In this document: positions 1 to 9,171 of the stretch, piece by piece
Layout: each line of letters opens with the position of its first letter
Numbering within the stretch: the stretch's first letter is position 1
NCBI RefSeq assembly: GCF_001705665.1
Contig: NZ_MDHA01000079.1
Span: forward strand, 1-56,440
DNA length: 56,440 nucleotides
From: Thioclava sp. SK-1
GTDB lineage: Bacteria; Pseudomonadota; Alphaproteobacteria; Rhodobacterales; Rhodobacteraceae
Direction of reading: 5' to 3'
Position numbers and translations under genes: made by a program
The notes under the pieces: generated by a model
Seen by the model: the letters and a program-made list of their open reading frames with translations, nothing else
Databases searched by the model: none
What the model was told of the DNA's origin: nothing

Positions 1-1
1 C

Positions 2-2002
2 GCTGTCACAAGTGACGATGCGGACGGTGAGATGGTAATTTCGCAAGAAGAATCCTTGCCCGCCACTTCTGAGGCTGCTGAGGCTGCTGAGGCTGCTGAG
101 GCTGCTGAGGCTGCTGAGGCTGCTGAGGCTGCTGAGGCTGCTGAGGCTGCTGAGGCTGCTGAGGCTGCTGAGGCTGCTGAGGCTGCTGAGGCTGCTGAGG
201 CTGCTGAGGCTGCTGAGGCTGCTGAGGCTGCTGAGGCTGCTCCTAATGAAACCGCAACGCCCGTCAACAAAGAAACCGTAGAAACCGACGCTGATATTGC
301 GCCTCAAGGCAGCCATCCTCTCGGCTTGGACCCTGACGAAGAAGCCGTCCTGCGCGCCCTTGCAGAACGCCGCGCCACGCGCCGCGAAGCCCGACGCACC
401 GCGCGACTAGCACGGCTGGAAGAAGCCCGCATACGCCTGCATTCCGCCGAAACTGAGACACCAGACCAAGACCAAGACCAAGACCAAGACGCATCCACCG
501 CAGCACAGGCAGTTGCACAAGAAAGCGAAGCGCAGCTAGAGGCCGAGGGCGTGGCCCCCCACGCCCCAACACCCGAAACCGAAGCCGCGGAAGACAGCGC
601 ACTGTTTGACTCGATTTCAGCCGCCCTCCAAGACGCGCCGACACCCGCAGACCCAAGCGAAGAGAATGACGCACTGACTGCGACAGAGACCGCGCAGGAC
701 GATGCGCCATCCCAAGCCGAGTCGCAGCCCGCCGCCGACCCCGCACAGGAACTGCCTGCTGCCCGCCCACGCATTCGCGCGCGCGTAATCAAAGTGCGCC
801 GCGCGGAACCGCCAGTTTTGCCAGAAGCGACAGCAACCGCAGCCGCCGCCGCGATTTTACAACCCGCAGAAACTCAACATCAAACTTCAAAGACGTTGCT
901 CAGCGATGAGGATGAGGCCGATTTGATGGCCGAACTCGCCTTGCTTAACGACGATGGTGCAACGCTCGCTGAAGCAAATCCCGATGTTTCGGATATTGCG
1001 GAAACATCGGCGCCGGCTGATCAGACGGTCGAAGATGATTTTGATATCGACCTGTCCGGCCTCGATTTAGACAGCGACGAAGAGGCCCCTTCCGCCGTTC
1101 AACAAGATCTTACCGCCGCTGCGCAAGGTGATGAGTTTGATCTATCGAATCTGGATCTGGAGGATGTCCCTGAAGCACCCGAAGAAGACACCGCGTCCGA
1201 AAGCGAGGCACAAGACGCCGCAGCATTGACACCGCCCCCAGCACCGGCATCGGCATCACGCCAGCAGGCCGAGGCCAACACCGACATCTCGCGGTTGATG
1301 CGCCAGGCGGATGAAAAGCTTGCCGGTCAGGACAACAAGCGCCGTCTTTCTGCGATCGCACATCTGAAGGCCGCCGTTGCTGCAACCGTCGCAGATCGCC
1401 GCGCCAAAGGCGGTGCGGGCGAATCTAAGGATGACACAAAGCCCTATCGGGAAGATTTGACCAATGTGGTCCGCCCGCGGCGCCCGGCCGGCGCCCAAAC
1501 CCGCGCGATCCGGTCAGAGGAACCAGAAGAAGCCGCGAAAGCGGGCCGGCCGGCCCCGTTGGTATTGGTATCCGAACAGCGTGTCGCCACCACTGAAGAC
1601 GAGGCCCCGGCAGCACCGCTCGCCGTTGCAATCCGCCCACGTCGGATCACCACCGCACAGATCGCACAAACCGAGGCCGAGGCCGAAGCCGCGGCGCCAC
1701 CGCTGTCTGCCGAAGAAGCCACAAGCTTTAGCGAATTCGCAGATGCGCTTGGCACACAAGGCCTGTCAGAACTGTTGGAGGCGGCTGCGGCTTATACCTC
1801 GCAGGTTGAAGGTCGCCCGCATTTCTCACCTCCTCAGATCATGAAAAAGGTGGCGGCGATGGATGACGGCACTGCATTTTCACGCGAAGACCGGATGCGC
1901 AGCTTTGGCAAATTGCTACGCCAGGGCAAGATCACCAAGATCAAGCGTGGCCAATATGCGATCACCGAACAGTCGCGGTTCTACGGATCCAAAAGCGCCT
2001 GA
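2..2002 (+). CDS. Acidic repeat protein with winged-helix-like C-terminus (5' partial)
   Basis: The reading frame is open from the first bases of the window through the first in-frame ATG at 32, so the true start is probably upstream. Counting from that ATG (656 residues), residues 14-70 are 19 perfect EAA triplets. A long Glu/Asp/Ala/Pro-rich, probably disordered region follows, with a DQ repeat near residue 145 and two Asp/Leu-rich motifs at about 335-385. The last 90 residues are different: ordered, basic and conserved-looking, with GKLLRQGKITKIKRGQY near the end, which resembles the wing of a winged-helix domain. I do not recognise a characterised family. A DNA-binding or scaffold role is only a guess. 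A rho-independent terminator follows 24 bp after the stop, so the gene ends its transcript. Confidence 0.7.
   Translation, partial: AVTSDDADGEMVISQEESLPATSEAAEAAEAAEAAEAAEAAEAAEAAEAAEAAEAAEAAEAAEAAEAAEAAEAAEAAEAAPNETATPVNKETVETDADIAPQGSHPLGLDPDEEAVLRALAERRATRREARRTARLARLEEARIRLHSAETETPDQDQDQDQDASTAAQAVAQESEAQLEAEGVAPHAPTPETEAAEDSALFDSISAALQDAPTPADPSEENDALTATETAQDDAPSQAESQPAADPAQELPAARPRIRARVIKVRRAEPPVLPEATATAAAAAILQPAETQHQTSKTLLSDEDEADLMAELALLNDDGATLAEANPDVSDIAETSAPADQTVEDDFDIDLSGLDLDSDEEAPSAVQQDLTAAAQGDEFDLSNLDLEDVPEAPEEDTASESEAQDAAALTPPPAPASASRQQAEANTDISRLMRQADEKLAGQDNKRRLSAIAHLKAAVAATVADRRAKGGAGESKDDTKPYREDLTNVVRPRRPAGAQTRAIRSEEPEEAAKAGRPAPLVLVSEQRVATTEDEAPAAPLAVAIRPRRITTAQIAQTEAEAEAAAPPLSAEEATSFSEFADALGTQGLSELLEAAAAYTSQVEGRPHFSPPQIMKKVAAMDDGTAFSREDRMRSFGKLLRQGKITKIKRGQYAITEQSRFYGSKSA
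71..241 (+). repeat. Tandem 9-bp repeat, 19 perfect copies
   Basis: The unit GAGGCTGCT repeats 19 times without a mismatch and encodes 19 EAA triplets inside the acidic protein. A 9-bp unit keeps the frame at any copy number, so copy changes would alter protein length but not switch the gene off. Perfect identity suggests recent expansion. Confidence 0.97.
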
Positions 2003-2025
2003 TCGCAGCCGAACGTCAGATCATA

Positions 2026-2056
2026 CCGCCGTGCCCCTTGGGTGCGGCGGTTTTTT
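2026..2056 (+). terminator. Rho-independent terminator of the acidic repeat protein gene
   Basis: Arms CCGCCG (2026-2031) and CGGCGG (2045-2050) are followed directly by six T residues (2051-2056). Confidence 0.85.
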
Positions 2057-2087
2057 CATGCGACCTCTTGCCGATTGACCCCGTCTG

Positions 2088-2115
2088 TTTGCAAAGATAA
2101 TTTCACATTTGCAAA
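2088..2115 (+). promoter_or_regulatory. Pair of TTTGCAAA boxes, probable operator of the acyl-CoA regulator
   Basis: Two perfect palindromic octamers TTTGCAAA lie at 2088-2095 and 2108-2115, centres 20 bp apart (about two helical turns). The second ends 14 bp before the ATG at 2130. TTTGCAAA pairs are the reported type of site for the PccR/RamB/ScfR regulator family, so autoregulation is the simplest reading. Confidence 0.7.
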
Positions 2116-2129
2116 CATGGGGCGACGGG

Positions 2130-3524
2130 ATGGCAACACAAAAACTCTATGCCGGGATGAAACTGCGTGAAACCAGAACGCGCCTTGGCCTGACGCAAAA
2201 ACGGTTTGCCGACCGCCTTGGCGTGTCCTTGCCCTATCTCAATCAAATGGAAAACAATCACCGTCCCGTTTCGGCACAGGTTGTTTTGGCCCTCGCCTCG
2301 GAATTCGGGCTGGATGTGACCGAACTGTCGGCGGGGGATGCCGAACGTATCGTGTCCGACATGCGCGAGGCTTTGGCCGATCCGGTGTTTTCAGACACCA
2401 CACCCCCTTTGGCCGATTTACGGCTGGCGGCCTCCAATGCGCCTGCGCTGGCCCGGGCATTTTTGGAATTGCACAGCGCTTATCGCCAATCACATGAACG
2501 TCTTGCATCGCTGGATGAGGCATTGGGCCGCGAGGGGGCACAAGCCGCCGTCAGCCCCTGGGATGAGGTTCGGGATTTCTTCCATTACTGCGACAATTAC
2601 ATTGATGCGGTGGACCGAGCAGCAGAACGGTTTTCCTGCCCGGATGGCATTCGCCTGGACCCGGTCAGCCATGCGACGCAGGCGCTGACCGCGCGCGGCA
2701 TCCAGGTGGCGATTACCAACACGGACACCCTGCGCCAGCGCATTGGGGACACGATCACCTTATCCGCACATGCCAGTAAATCCACGCAGGCGTTTCAACT
2801 GATGCATCAGGTCGCGCTGATTGCGCATAATGAATTACTGGAGGCCACTTTGGATCTGGCCCGGTTTCAATCCGATACCGCCCGCAAGATCGCCAAAATC
2901 GGATTGGCCAATTATTTCGCTGGCGCCGCGGTTATGCCCTATCGCGCATTTTTAGAGGCTGCGCAGACAACCCGCCATGATCTGGAGCGCCTGGCAGAGC
3001 AATTCGGCGCGTCGATTGAACAGATCGGACATCGGCTATCGACGCTGCAGCGCCCTGGCGCAAAGGGTATTCCGTTTTTCTTTGTGCGGGTTGATCAGGC
3101 CGGCACGATCACCAAACGCCACTCTGCCACCCGGTTGCAATTTGCCCGGTTTGGCGGTGCCTGTCCGCTGTGGAACGTGCATCAGGCTTTTGAAACGCCG
3201 ACGCGATTTTTGCGGCAATTGGCCGAAACGCCAGATGGGGCGCGTTATCTGTGCATCGCGCGTGACGTGTCCAAGCCCGGCGGCAGTTTTACCGCCCCGG
3301 TGCGCAGATATGCGGTCTGTCTGGGCTGCGAGGTCAGCCATGCCAAGGGGCTGATCTATGCGGATGGGATGGATCTGAACACACCACGCGCCTATCAACC
3401 GATTGGAATTTCATGCCGGATTTGTGAACGCAAAGACTGCCATCAACGCTCGGTTCCGCCGTTGGAGCGGCGCTTGAAAATCGATCCCGATCGACGCGGG
3501 CTATTGCCCTATGACATTGCATGA
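2130..3524 (+). CDS. XRE-family short-chain acyl-CoA regulator (PccR/ScfR-like)
   Basis: This 464-residue protein has an N-terminal XRE helix-turn-helix (about residues 10-65, with LGLTQKRFADRLGVSLPYLNQME) and a middle region of the kind found in the short-chain fatty acyl regulator family. The C-terminal domain carries paired cysteines (CLGC, then CRICERKDC near residues 430-440). That architecture matches the RamB/PccR/ScfR family, whose members control propionyl-CoA, methylcitrate or glyoxylate genes in response to acyl-CoA. The start at ATG 2130 is chosen because the helix-turn-helix begins directly after it and the TTTGCAAA boxes would otherwise be coding; a TTG at 2109 in the same frame overlaps the second box. 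No target genes are adjacent. The stop abuts the stop of the convergent nuclease gene. Confidence 0.85.
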   Translation: MATQKLYAGMKLRETRTRLGLTQKRFADRLGVSLPYLNQMENNHRPVSAQVVLALASEFGLDVTELSAGDAERIVSDMREALADPVFSDTTPPLADLRLAASNAPALARAFLELHSAYRQSHERLASLDEALGREGAQAAVSPWDEVRDFFHYCDNYIDAVDRAAERFSCPDGIRLDPVSHATQALTARGIQVAITNTDTLRQRIGDTITLSAHASKSTQAFQLMHQVALIAHNELLEATLDLARFQSDTARKIAKIGLANYFAGAAVMPYRAFLEAAQTTRHDLERLAEQFGASIEQIGHRLSTLQRPGAKGIPFFFVRVDQAGTITKRHSATRLQFARFGGACPLWNVHQAFETPTRFLRQLAETPDGARYLCIARDVSKPGGSFTAPVRRYAVCLGCEVSHAKGLIYADGMDLNTPRAYQPIGISCRICERKDCHQRSVPPLERRLKIDPDRRGLLPYDIA

Positions 3525-4175
3525 TCAGTTACGTACACGCCAACCGGCAGCACGGGCCTGTGCCTCAGTGCAAAACCAGCGCTCTCCTTTATCTGGCGAG
3601 ATTTTAGTGACACCGTAAGACCGCGTGCCGGGCATGTGGTAGATTTTTCCCTTGCCCGAGATATTGCCCTTGATCACGCAACCGCTGGCCTGGGCTGCCG
3701 CAGGCACCGCACCTGTGCGCCGCCAATCCGCCGGGTTTTGCACATCGCCTGCCCAAATCCCACGGCCCGCCACCAATGCCTGTTTTTCCTGTGCGACATA
3801 ATCCAACGCATAAGCCCGATAAGCAAAGGCAAACCCATCGCTGACCATTTGCGCCCCCAGATCGGTTTGACCGCGAAAACATTTCGCAACCAACCGGCCA
3901 TAGCGGTCATGCTGATCCCCGTTGCAGCGGATATCACCCGCTGTTAGGCGGCGTAAATGGGCGGTGGCGGCGTGCCCGCAATCCCATTGCGCCCCTGCCG
4001 CAGTCCGGCAAGTCTGCGTGGTTTCGGGCGCATCAATCCCGTGCAACCGCACCATCTGACCGCGCAGTTCCAACGTATCGCCATCGACAATACGCGCCCG
4101 CCCCTGCACCACCTGCGCCCCCGCAGAAGACGCCAGCAGCACGAACATTAAGAAAAAAGAACGGAAAGTAAACAT
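3525..4175 (-). CDS. Secreted thermonuclease-family (SNase-like) nuclease
   Basis: About 216 residues. A hydrophobic signal peptide (FRSFFLMFVLLASSAGAQ) is followed by a staphylococcal-nuclease fold: IVDGDTLEL supplies a calcium-binding Asp, VRLHGIDAPE the catalytic Arg/Glu region, and DRYGRLVAKC the second catalytic Arg. The C-terminal 50 residues contain further cysteines. It should act in the periplasm or outside the cell as a Ca2+-dependent phosphodiesterase, though substrates of the chromosomal family members are mostly unknown. In-frame ATGs also exist at 4196 and 4184. The start at 4175 is preferred because it begins directly before the signal peptide, but no candidate has a well-spaced ribosome binding site. 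The stop codons of this gene and the regulator abut in TGATCA (3522-3527). Confidence 0.85.
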   Translation of the reverse strand: MFTFRSFFLMFVLLASSAGAQVVQGRARIVDGDTLELRGQMVRLHGIDAPETTQTCRTAAGAQWDCGHAATAHLRRLTAGDIRCNGDQHDRYGRLVAKCFRGQTDLGAQMVSDGFAFAYRAYALDYVAQEKQALVAGRGIWAGDVQNPADWRRTGAVPAAAQASGCVIKGNISGKGKIYHMPGTRSYGVTKISPDKGERWFCTEAQARAAGWRVRN

Positions 4176-4176
4176 A

Positions 4177-4193
4177 CCCCACATATCGTGGGG
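4177..4193 (-). promoter_or_regulatory. Inverted repeat over the nuclease start region
   Basis: Arms CCCCAC (4177-4182) and GTGGGG (4188-4193) with a 5-nt loop lie immediately upstream of the chosen start at 4175. This could be an mRNA hairpin masking the start or an operator. Nothing identifies a binding protein. Confidence 0.45.
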
Positions 4194-4218
4194 CATGCGC
4201 GATTGGTCAAGATATATT

Positions 4219-4230
4219 GCGGTTAACCGC
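4219..4230. promoter_or_regulatory. Perfect 12-bp palindrome GCGGTTAACCGC
   Basis: It lies 2 bp beyond the betA stop and about 45 bp upstream of the nuclease start. It contains TTAA flanked by GC arms. It could be an operator for the nuclease gene or part of the betA 3' end; no T-run follows, so it is not a terminator. Confidence 0.4.
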
Positions 4231-4232
4231 GA

Positions 4233-5900
4233 TTATCTTTGCTGCGCCTGCCACTGCGGGTGGATCCAAGGCTGTGCGTTTTCCGCCGGCAGGCTGCGGC
4301 CCAGAATGTGATCGGCAATTTTTTCACCGACCATGATCGACGGGCCATTGAGGTTGCCATTGGTCACACGCGGGAAAATCGAGCTATCAGCAACCCGAAG
4401 CCCATTAACGCCGATCACACGTCCATCAGGATCAACCACCGCATCGGGATCATCCGCACGCCCCATCCGCGCGGTGCCGCATGGGTGATAGGCGCTTTCG
4501 GCATGTTCGCGCACAAAGGCATCAATCTGCGCATCCGATTGACACGCCGCGCCGGGCTGAATTTCATGTTTCACATGGGCATCCATCGCAGGCTGCGCAA
4601 AGACCTCACGCGTCAGGCGGATCACTTTGCGCCATTCGGTCCAATCATCGGGGTGGTTCATGTAATTGAAAAAGATCTTGGGCTTGTCCATCGGGTCGGC
4701 GCTGTTCAGGCTGACACGTCCGCGAGATTTGGATCGCATCGGCCCACAATGCACCTGAAAACCATGCCCTTCAGCCGAGGCCTTGCCATCATAACGCACC
4801 GCAATCGGCAAGAAATGATACTGAATATCAGGGTATTCGATCCCTTTATCAGAACGAATAAACCCGCAGGCCTCAAATTGGTTCGACCCGCCCAAGCCTG
4901 ATTTCGTTAACAGCCACTGCGCGCCGATCATCCCCTTCCCCAGAAGGTTCCAGTGCTTGTACAACGTGATCGGCTCTTTGGCTGCGAATTGCAGATAGAC
5001 CTCTAGGTGATCTTGCAAATTGCCACCCACGCCAGGGCGATCCGCCAAGATATCAATGCCATGTTGGGCCAAATGATCCGCCGGGCCAATTCCCGAAAGC
5101 ATCAATAATTTCGGTGTGTTGATAGAGCTGGCGGCCAGGACAACTTCGGATGAGGCACGAAGAACCTCGATCTTTCCGCCGCGCGAAACCTCCACGCCCA
5201 CCGCGCGGCCATCTTCAAACACCACCTTACGGGCCATTGCGCGAATAACCTCAATCCGGTCCGGCCAGGCTTTCAACGCAGGCCGCAAATAGGCATTGGC
5301 CACAGACCAGCGCCGTCCCTTATAGATCGTCGCCTCCATCGGGCCGAAACCCTCTTGGCGTTCGCCGTTGTAATCTGCGGTATAGCCATAGCCCGCCTGT
5401 TGACCGGCCTGAATGAACGCATCAAACAGCGGATTCTTGCGCGGGCCCCGGCTGATATGCAGCGGGCCATCATGTCCACGCCAATCGGCGTCACCGCCGT
5501 CGGCGCCACCGTGCCAATGCTCCGCCCGTTTGAAATAGGGCAGCACATCGGCATAGGACCAGCCGTCCGCGCCCTGATCGGCCCAATGATCATAGTCACA
5601 GGCGTGACCACGCACATAGACCATCCCGTTAATCGAGGACGATCCGCCAATCACCTTGCCGCGCGGCGTCGCAAGGGACCGCCCGTTCAGGCCCGGCTCT
5701 GGCTCGGATGCAAATCCCCAATCATACATTGGCATATTCATCGGGTAGCTCAGCGCGGCAGGCATCTGTATGAACGGCCCAATATCAGAGCCACCAAATT
5801 CAATGACCTGAACGCGCTTGCCCGCCTGTGCCAGACGATAGGCCAGTGCTGCACCACCAGATCCGGCGCCGACCACAATATATTCCGCTTTCATACTCAT
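4233..5900 (-). CDS. betA: Choline dehydrogenase (GMC oxidoreductase)
   Basis: This 555-residue flavoprotein oxidises choline to betaine aldehyde in the two-step synthesis of glycine betaine. The FAD-binding GAGSGG is at residues 11-16. The GMC signature with [15 protein letters not shown] is near 85-100. The C-terminal active-site pair is His472 (in [10 protein letters not shown]) and Asn516 (in NGNLNGPS). Their 44-residue spacing equals that of the choline oxidase catalytic His and Asn. Length and order betI-betB-betA on one strand match known bet operons. The ATG at 5900 begins MSMKAEY. It is 82 bp downstream of betB and probably cotranscribed under BetI control. Confidence 0.95.
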   Translation of the reverse strand: MSMKAEYIVVGAGSGGAALAYRLAQAGKRVQVIEFGGSDIGPFIQMPAALSYPMNMPMYDWGFASEPEPGLNGRSLATPRGKVIGGSSSINGMVYVRGHACDYDHWADQGADGWSYADVLPYFKRAEHWHGGADGGDADWRGHDGPLHISRGPRKNPLFDAFIQAGQQAGYGYTADYNGERQEGFGPMEATIYKGRRWSVANAYLRPALKAWPDRIEVIRAMARKVVFEDGRAVGVEVSRGGKIEVLRASSEVVLAASSINTPKLLMLSGIGPADHLAQHGIDILADRPGVGGNLQDHLEVYLQFAAKEPITLYKHWNLLGKGMIGAQWLLTKSGLGGSNQFEACGFIRSDKGIEYPDIQYHFLPIAVRYDGKASAEGHGFQVHCGPMRSKSRGRVSLNSADPMDKPKIFFNYMNHPDDWTEWRKVIRLTREVFAQPAMDAHVKHEIQPGAACQSDAQIDAFVREHAESAYHPCGTARMGRADDPDAVVDPDGRVIGVNGLRVADSSIFPRVTNGNLNGPSIMVGEKIADHILGRSLPAENAQPWIHPQWQAQQR

Positions 5901-5947
5901 TTTGATACTGGCTCCAAATCATTCGCACAGGCTGTATTACCTGCGGA

Positions 5948-5969
5948 CAGGGGCACGGCCGCGCCCCTG
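5948..5969 (-). other. Intercistronic hairpin between betB and betA
   Basis: Arms CAGGGGC (5948-5954) and GCCCCTG (5963-5969) with a GC-rich loop form a stable hairpin in the 82-bp gap. No T-run follows, so mRNA stabilisation or differential expression is more likely than termination. Confidence 0.5.
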
Positions 5970-5982
5970 CCTTCGCCTTCGC

Positions 5983-7425
5983 TTAGTAAGGGCTGTCGAC
6001 CGGCTGCATGCCGACATAAACCGACTTCATCTGCGTGTAATGCTCCACAGCGTGGCGCGAGTTTTCTCGCCCAAAACCAGAGGCTTTGACCGCGCCGAAC
6101 GGCATTTCGACCGGCGTCAGATTATAGGCGTTGATCCATGTGGTCCCGGCCTGCAACGCTGCCACAACCCGGTGCGCGCGGGTCAAATCGGCCGTAAACA
6201 CACCAGCAGCCAAACCAAATTGCGTATCATTCGCACGGGTCAATGCCTCGTCTTCGGCATCAAAGGGCAGAACCGACATCACCGGGCCAAAGATTTCTTC
6301 GCGCGCAATGGTCATGTCATCGGTCACATCGGCAAAGACTGTCGGCGCCACAAACAGCCCCTTACCGCTGCCGCCGCAGATCAGTCTTGCACCTTCGTCC
6401 TTCGCGGTTTGGACATAGCCCATGACCTTATCGAACTGCGCCTTCGAGATCAGCGGACCAAATTGTGTCTCCTCCGCCAGTGGATCGCCGGAGATAATTG
6501 CCCCCGTGCGTTCGGCCAGACGGGTCAAGAATGCCTCATAGATCCCACGCTGCACGAAAACACGCGTTCCGTTTGAGCAGATCTGACCGGAAGAGTAGAA
6601 ATTCCCCAGCATCGCCGCTCCGATCGCATCCTCAAGCGACGCGTCATCAAACACGATCAGCGGAGATTTCCCGCCCAACTCCATCGTAACATGTTTCATC
6701 GACGGCGCGGCGGCCGCATTCACCTTCGATCCGGTCGGAACCGAACCTGTCAAAGACACTTTGGCAATTCGCGGATCAATCGACAGCGCGGCGCCCACAG
6801 GGCCATATCCCTGCACCACGTTGAAAATTCCCGGCGGCATTCCTGCTTCGATGAAGATCTCTGCCAGTTTCAGCGCGCCAAGCGGCGTGACCTCAGACGG
6901 TTTGAACACCATTGCATTACCGGTCGACAGCGCAGGCGCAGATTTCCAGCAGGCGATCTGGCTTGGATAGTTCCACGCACCGATCCCCGCGCATACGCCC
7001 AAAGGTTCGCGAAGCGTATAGGCAAAATCCCCCCCAAGCGGCATGGTTTCACCGGTCAATGTCGGCGCCAGCCCGGCAAAATATTCCAGCGCATCCGCCC
7101 CCGAAGGCCAATCAGCGGCACGAGTTTCCTGAATCGGCTTGCCGGTGTCCAATGTCTCAAGCTGCGCGAGCTCTTCTGCGCGCTCGCGGATGATGGCAAC
7201 AGCGCGGGTCAATATGCGTGCGCGTTCAATCGGCGCCATCGCAGCCCATGATTTTTGCGCCGCAACCGCCGAAGAAATTGCCGTATCAATCACCGCATCC
7301 GTGGCCGCATGAAGCATCGCGATCACCTCTCCCGTTCCGGGATAGGTCACTTCGATCACATCACCTGCGGTGTCTTCCAGATAGGCGCCATTGACGAAAT
7401 GGCTTGCTTTTGGCTGTGCCTTCAT
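5983..7425 (-). CDS. betB: Betaine aldehyde dehydrogenase
   Basis: This 480-residue NAD(P)-dependent aldehyde dehydrogenase converts betaine aldehyde to glycine betaine. The catalytic residues are Glu249 (in MELGGKSP) and Cys283 (in GQICSNGTR), 34 residues apart as is normal for the superfamily. [12 protein letters not shown] replaces the usual PWNFP, a substitution common in BetB proteins. [10 protein letters not shown] is the cofactor-loop glycine motif. The start ATG overlaps the betI stop by 4 bp, which implies translational coupling, and betA follows. Position between betI and betA supports the specific assignment over a generic aldehyde dehydrogenase. Confidence 0.95.
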   Translation of the reverse strand: MKAQPKASHFVNGAYLEDTAGDVIEVTYPGTGEVIAMLHAATDAVIDTAISSAVAAQKSWAAMAPIERARILTRAVAIIRERAEELAQLETLDTGKPIQETRAADWPSGADALEYFAGLAPTLTGETMPLGGDFAYTLREPLGVCAGIGAWNYPSQIACWKSAPALSTGNAMVFKPSEVTPLGALKLAEIFIEAGMPPGIFNVVQGYGPVGAALSIDPRIAKVSLTGSVPTGSKVNAAAAPSMKHVTMELGGKSPLIVFDDASLEDAIGAAMLGNFYSSGQICSNGTRVFVQRGIYEAFLTRLAERTGAIISGDPLAEETQFGPLISKAQFDKVMGYVQTAKDEGARLICGGSGKGLFVAPTVFADVTDDMTIAREEIFGPVMSVLPFDAEDEALTRANDTQFGLAAGVFTADLTRAHRVVAALQAGTTWINAYNLTPVEMPFGAVKASGFGRENSRHAVEHYTQMKSVYVGMQPVDSPY

Positions 7426-8009
7426 GCTGTGCCCCTTAGCTCTCTGTTCAGATATTCCATAACAATTTCAGTAGCATATTTCGCATCCGCCGGACCATCT
7501 GTCAGGGCGGCGCGAATATAGACACCGTCGATTATCGCGCCCAAACCTTCGGCCACGGCCAGCGCCCGCGACCCAACCAAGGGGCGTAATTCATACAGCA
7601 GGTTTGACCGCAGCCGGCGCTGATACACCGATAGCAAGCGCCGCGCAGGCGCGCTTTTCTGCGCCAAAACATAAAAGTTCAGCCATGCCGATATCGCTTC
7701 GCGTTTGAAACTGGCAGGGGCGAAATTGGCAATGGTGATCGCGCGCAGCCGCGCCTCTGGCCCATCCGTAGCAACCTGCGCCAAAGCCACGCGCACCTCT
7801 GCACCATATTGACTAAGGATCGCGCGCATCGCGGCCAGGAAGATCTGCTCTTTGGACCCGAAATAATGATGCGCCAAGGCCGAAGACATCCCCGCCCGAC
7901 GTGCGATTTGCGCCACCGTCACCTCAAGGGTTCCGGCCTCACCAATGGTTTCGATCGTCGCCTTTACCAAAGCTGCCCGCCGAATAGGCTCTGCCCCAAT
8001 TTTTGGCAT
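7422..8009 (-). CDS. betI: TetR-family choline-responsive repressor
   Basis: A 195-residue TetR-type regulator. The N-terminal helix-turn-helix is [20 protein letters not shown] (about residues 28-47), preceded by [11 protein letters not shown], which is the typical BetI N-terminus. BetI represses the bet genes and is released by choline. The start at 8009 is chosen over an in-frame ATG at 8042 because AAGGGG sits 7 bp upstream and the N-terminus then aligns with known BetI. It is first in the betI-betB-betA operon, overlapping betB by 4 bp. A palindromic BetI-type site lies 55-70 bp upstream and overlaps the predicted promoter, consistent with autorepression. Confidence 0.93.
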   Translation of the reverse strand: MPKIGAEPIRRAALVKATIETIGEAGTLEVTVAQIARRAGMSSALAHHYFGSKEQIFLAAMRAILSQYGAEVRVALAQVATDGPEARLRAITIANFAPASFKREAISAWLNFYVLAQKSAPARRLLSVYQRRLRSNLLYELRPLVGSRALAVAEGLGAIIDGVYIRAALTDGPADAKYATEIVMEYLNRELRGTA

Positions 8010-8328
8010 GACTTGCCCCTTTTCTTGGGAAACTGCTTGCATTCTTGGGCTATACTGTTTTTTATTGACTCGTCAATCAAGAAAAAACGCGCCTTGCTGG
8101 AGACGAAATTGCCATATCCTTCCTTCGGGATGACATATGCTGGCCCAAGCGCCGGACGGACCCATTGGTCTGCCGCCTTCGGCACCGTTTTCGCACCTGC
8201 GCCGTTAAGAAATCACTGCATGCGTGCGAAACCTTGCACGGTGCATAAGACCACATGCCCAAACGGAACGTCGGACTGATCTGCCGCGATCGGACCGGCC
8301 CTCCTATACATACGAGGGAACTGTACGA
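8010..8328. other. Intergenic region between betI and choW
   Basis: This 319-bp gap separates divergent betI and choW. It holds the BetI operator and minus-strand promoter near 8049-8080, a small hairpin with arms CGTGC (8223-8227) and GCACG (8236-8240), and the choW ribosome binding site GAGGGAA at about 8314-8320. No recognisable remnant of a choX gene was found in any frame. Confidence 0.6.
8049..8080 (-). promoter_or_regulatory. BetI-type operator overlapping the betIBA promoter
   Basis: The palindrome ATTGACTCGTCAAT (8064-8077) matches the TTGA...TCAA character of BetI sites. On the minus strand TTGACG (plus 8071-8076) forms a -35 element, and TATAGC (plus 8049-8054), 16 bp away, forms a -10. 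Repressor bound here would cover the -35. Confidence 0.7.
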
Positions 8329-9171
8329 ATGGAATGGCTTACCGCCTATAAACTACCCATCGGCGACAGCGCTGAAGCAATCGTCGACTGGCTGAAAACC
8401 AATGGCGCCGGCTTTTTCGATTCGCTCGCCAGCGCATTGGATACGCTGATTGATGCTGTCCTTTGGTTGCTGCAATCGCCGCCCCCCATTGTGCTGATCG
8501 TAATTTTCGTTGCGCTGACATGGGCGCTGCAAAAAAGTTGGAAGAAATGCCTGATCGTAGCGTTGGGAATGCTGTTCATCCTGAATCAGGATTATTGGGA
8601 AGATACGACCGAAACGCTATCGTTGATATTGGTTTCTTGTATCGTCTGCATGGGCATTGGCGTGCCGCTGGGAATCTTGGCCGCCCGCAAACGCTGGGTT
8701 TATTCCGGGCTGGAACCGGTGTTGGATCTGATGCAGACCTTACCGACATTTGTCTATCTGATCCCCGCTGTGATCTTCTTTGGTCTGGGTGCTGTGCCGG
8801 GCCTGATTGCAACGGTGATTTTCGCACTGCCAGCATCGATCCGCCTGACCTATCTGGGGATTGCCTCCACCCCGACCGCACTGTCAGAGGCGGCAACCGC
8901 CTTCGGCGCAACCCCGATGCAGCGGTTGTGGAAGGTTGAATTGCCGTCGGCCTTTCCGCAAATCATGGTCGGGCTGAACCAAACGATCATGCTGTCGCTG
9001 TCTATGGTGGTCATCGCAACATTGGTCGGCGCCGGCGGTCTGGGCACCCCGGTTTTGAATGGGTTGAACCGCATGAAACCGGATCTGGGCTTTGAATCCG
9101 GGTTTGTGATTGTAGCATTGGCGACTGTGCTGCGCGTCATGCTTGAAGTGCGCAAGGAGTCAACACAATGA
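8329..9171 (+). CDS. choW: Choline/glycine betaine ABC transporter permease
   Basis: A 280-residue inner-membrane permease of the ProW/OpuAB/ChoW family, with about six hydrophobic segments. The EAA loop for ATPase contact is seen as EAATAFGATPMQRLWKVELPSA (about residues 187-208). MQTLPTFVYLIPAV is characteristic of this family. The N-terminal 40 residues (MEWLTAYKLPIGD) match ChoW-type proteins. The start ATG at 8329 follows GAGGGAA. Four bases overlap choV, so the two are coupled. The substrate is taken as choline or betaine because betIBA diverge from it. No periplasmic binding protein gene (choX) is adjacent. Confidence 0.9.
   Translation: MEWLTAYKLPIGDSAEAIVDWLKTNGAGFFDSLASALDTLIDAVLWLLQSPPPIVLIVIFVALTWALQKSWKKCLIVALGMLFILNQDYWEDTTETLSLILVSCIVCMGIGVPLGILAARKRWVYSGLEPVLDLMQTLPTFVYLIPAVIFFGLGAVPGLIATVIFALPASIRLTYLGIASTPTALSEAATAFGATPMQRLWKVELPSAFPQIMVGLNQTIMLSLSMVVIATLVGAGGLGTPVLNGLNRMKPDLGFESGFVIVALATVLRVMLEVRKESTQ

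Noticed and set aside
71-241. Tandem repeat as a CRISPR array or replication iterons
   Set aside because: The unit is 9 bp without spacers and is in frame within a coding sequence.
5355-6089. Plus-strand open frames opposite betA and betB
   Set aside because: Antisense to two well-supported bet genes with full catalytic motifs.
8081-8328. Degraded choX gene between betI and choW
   Set aside because: No segment in any frame resembled a betaine/choline binding protein.
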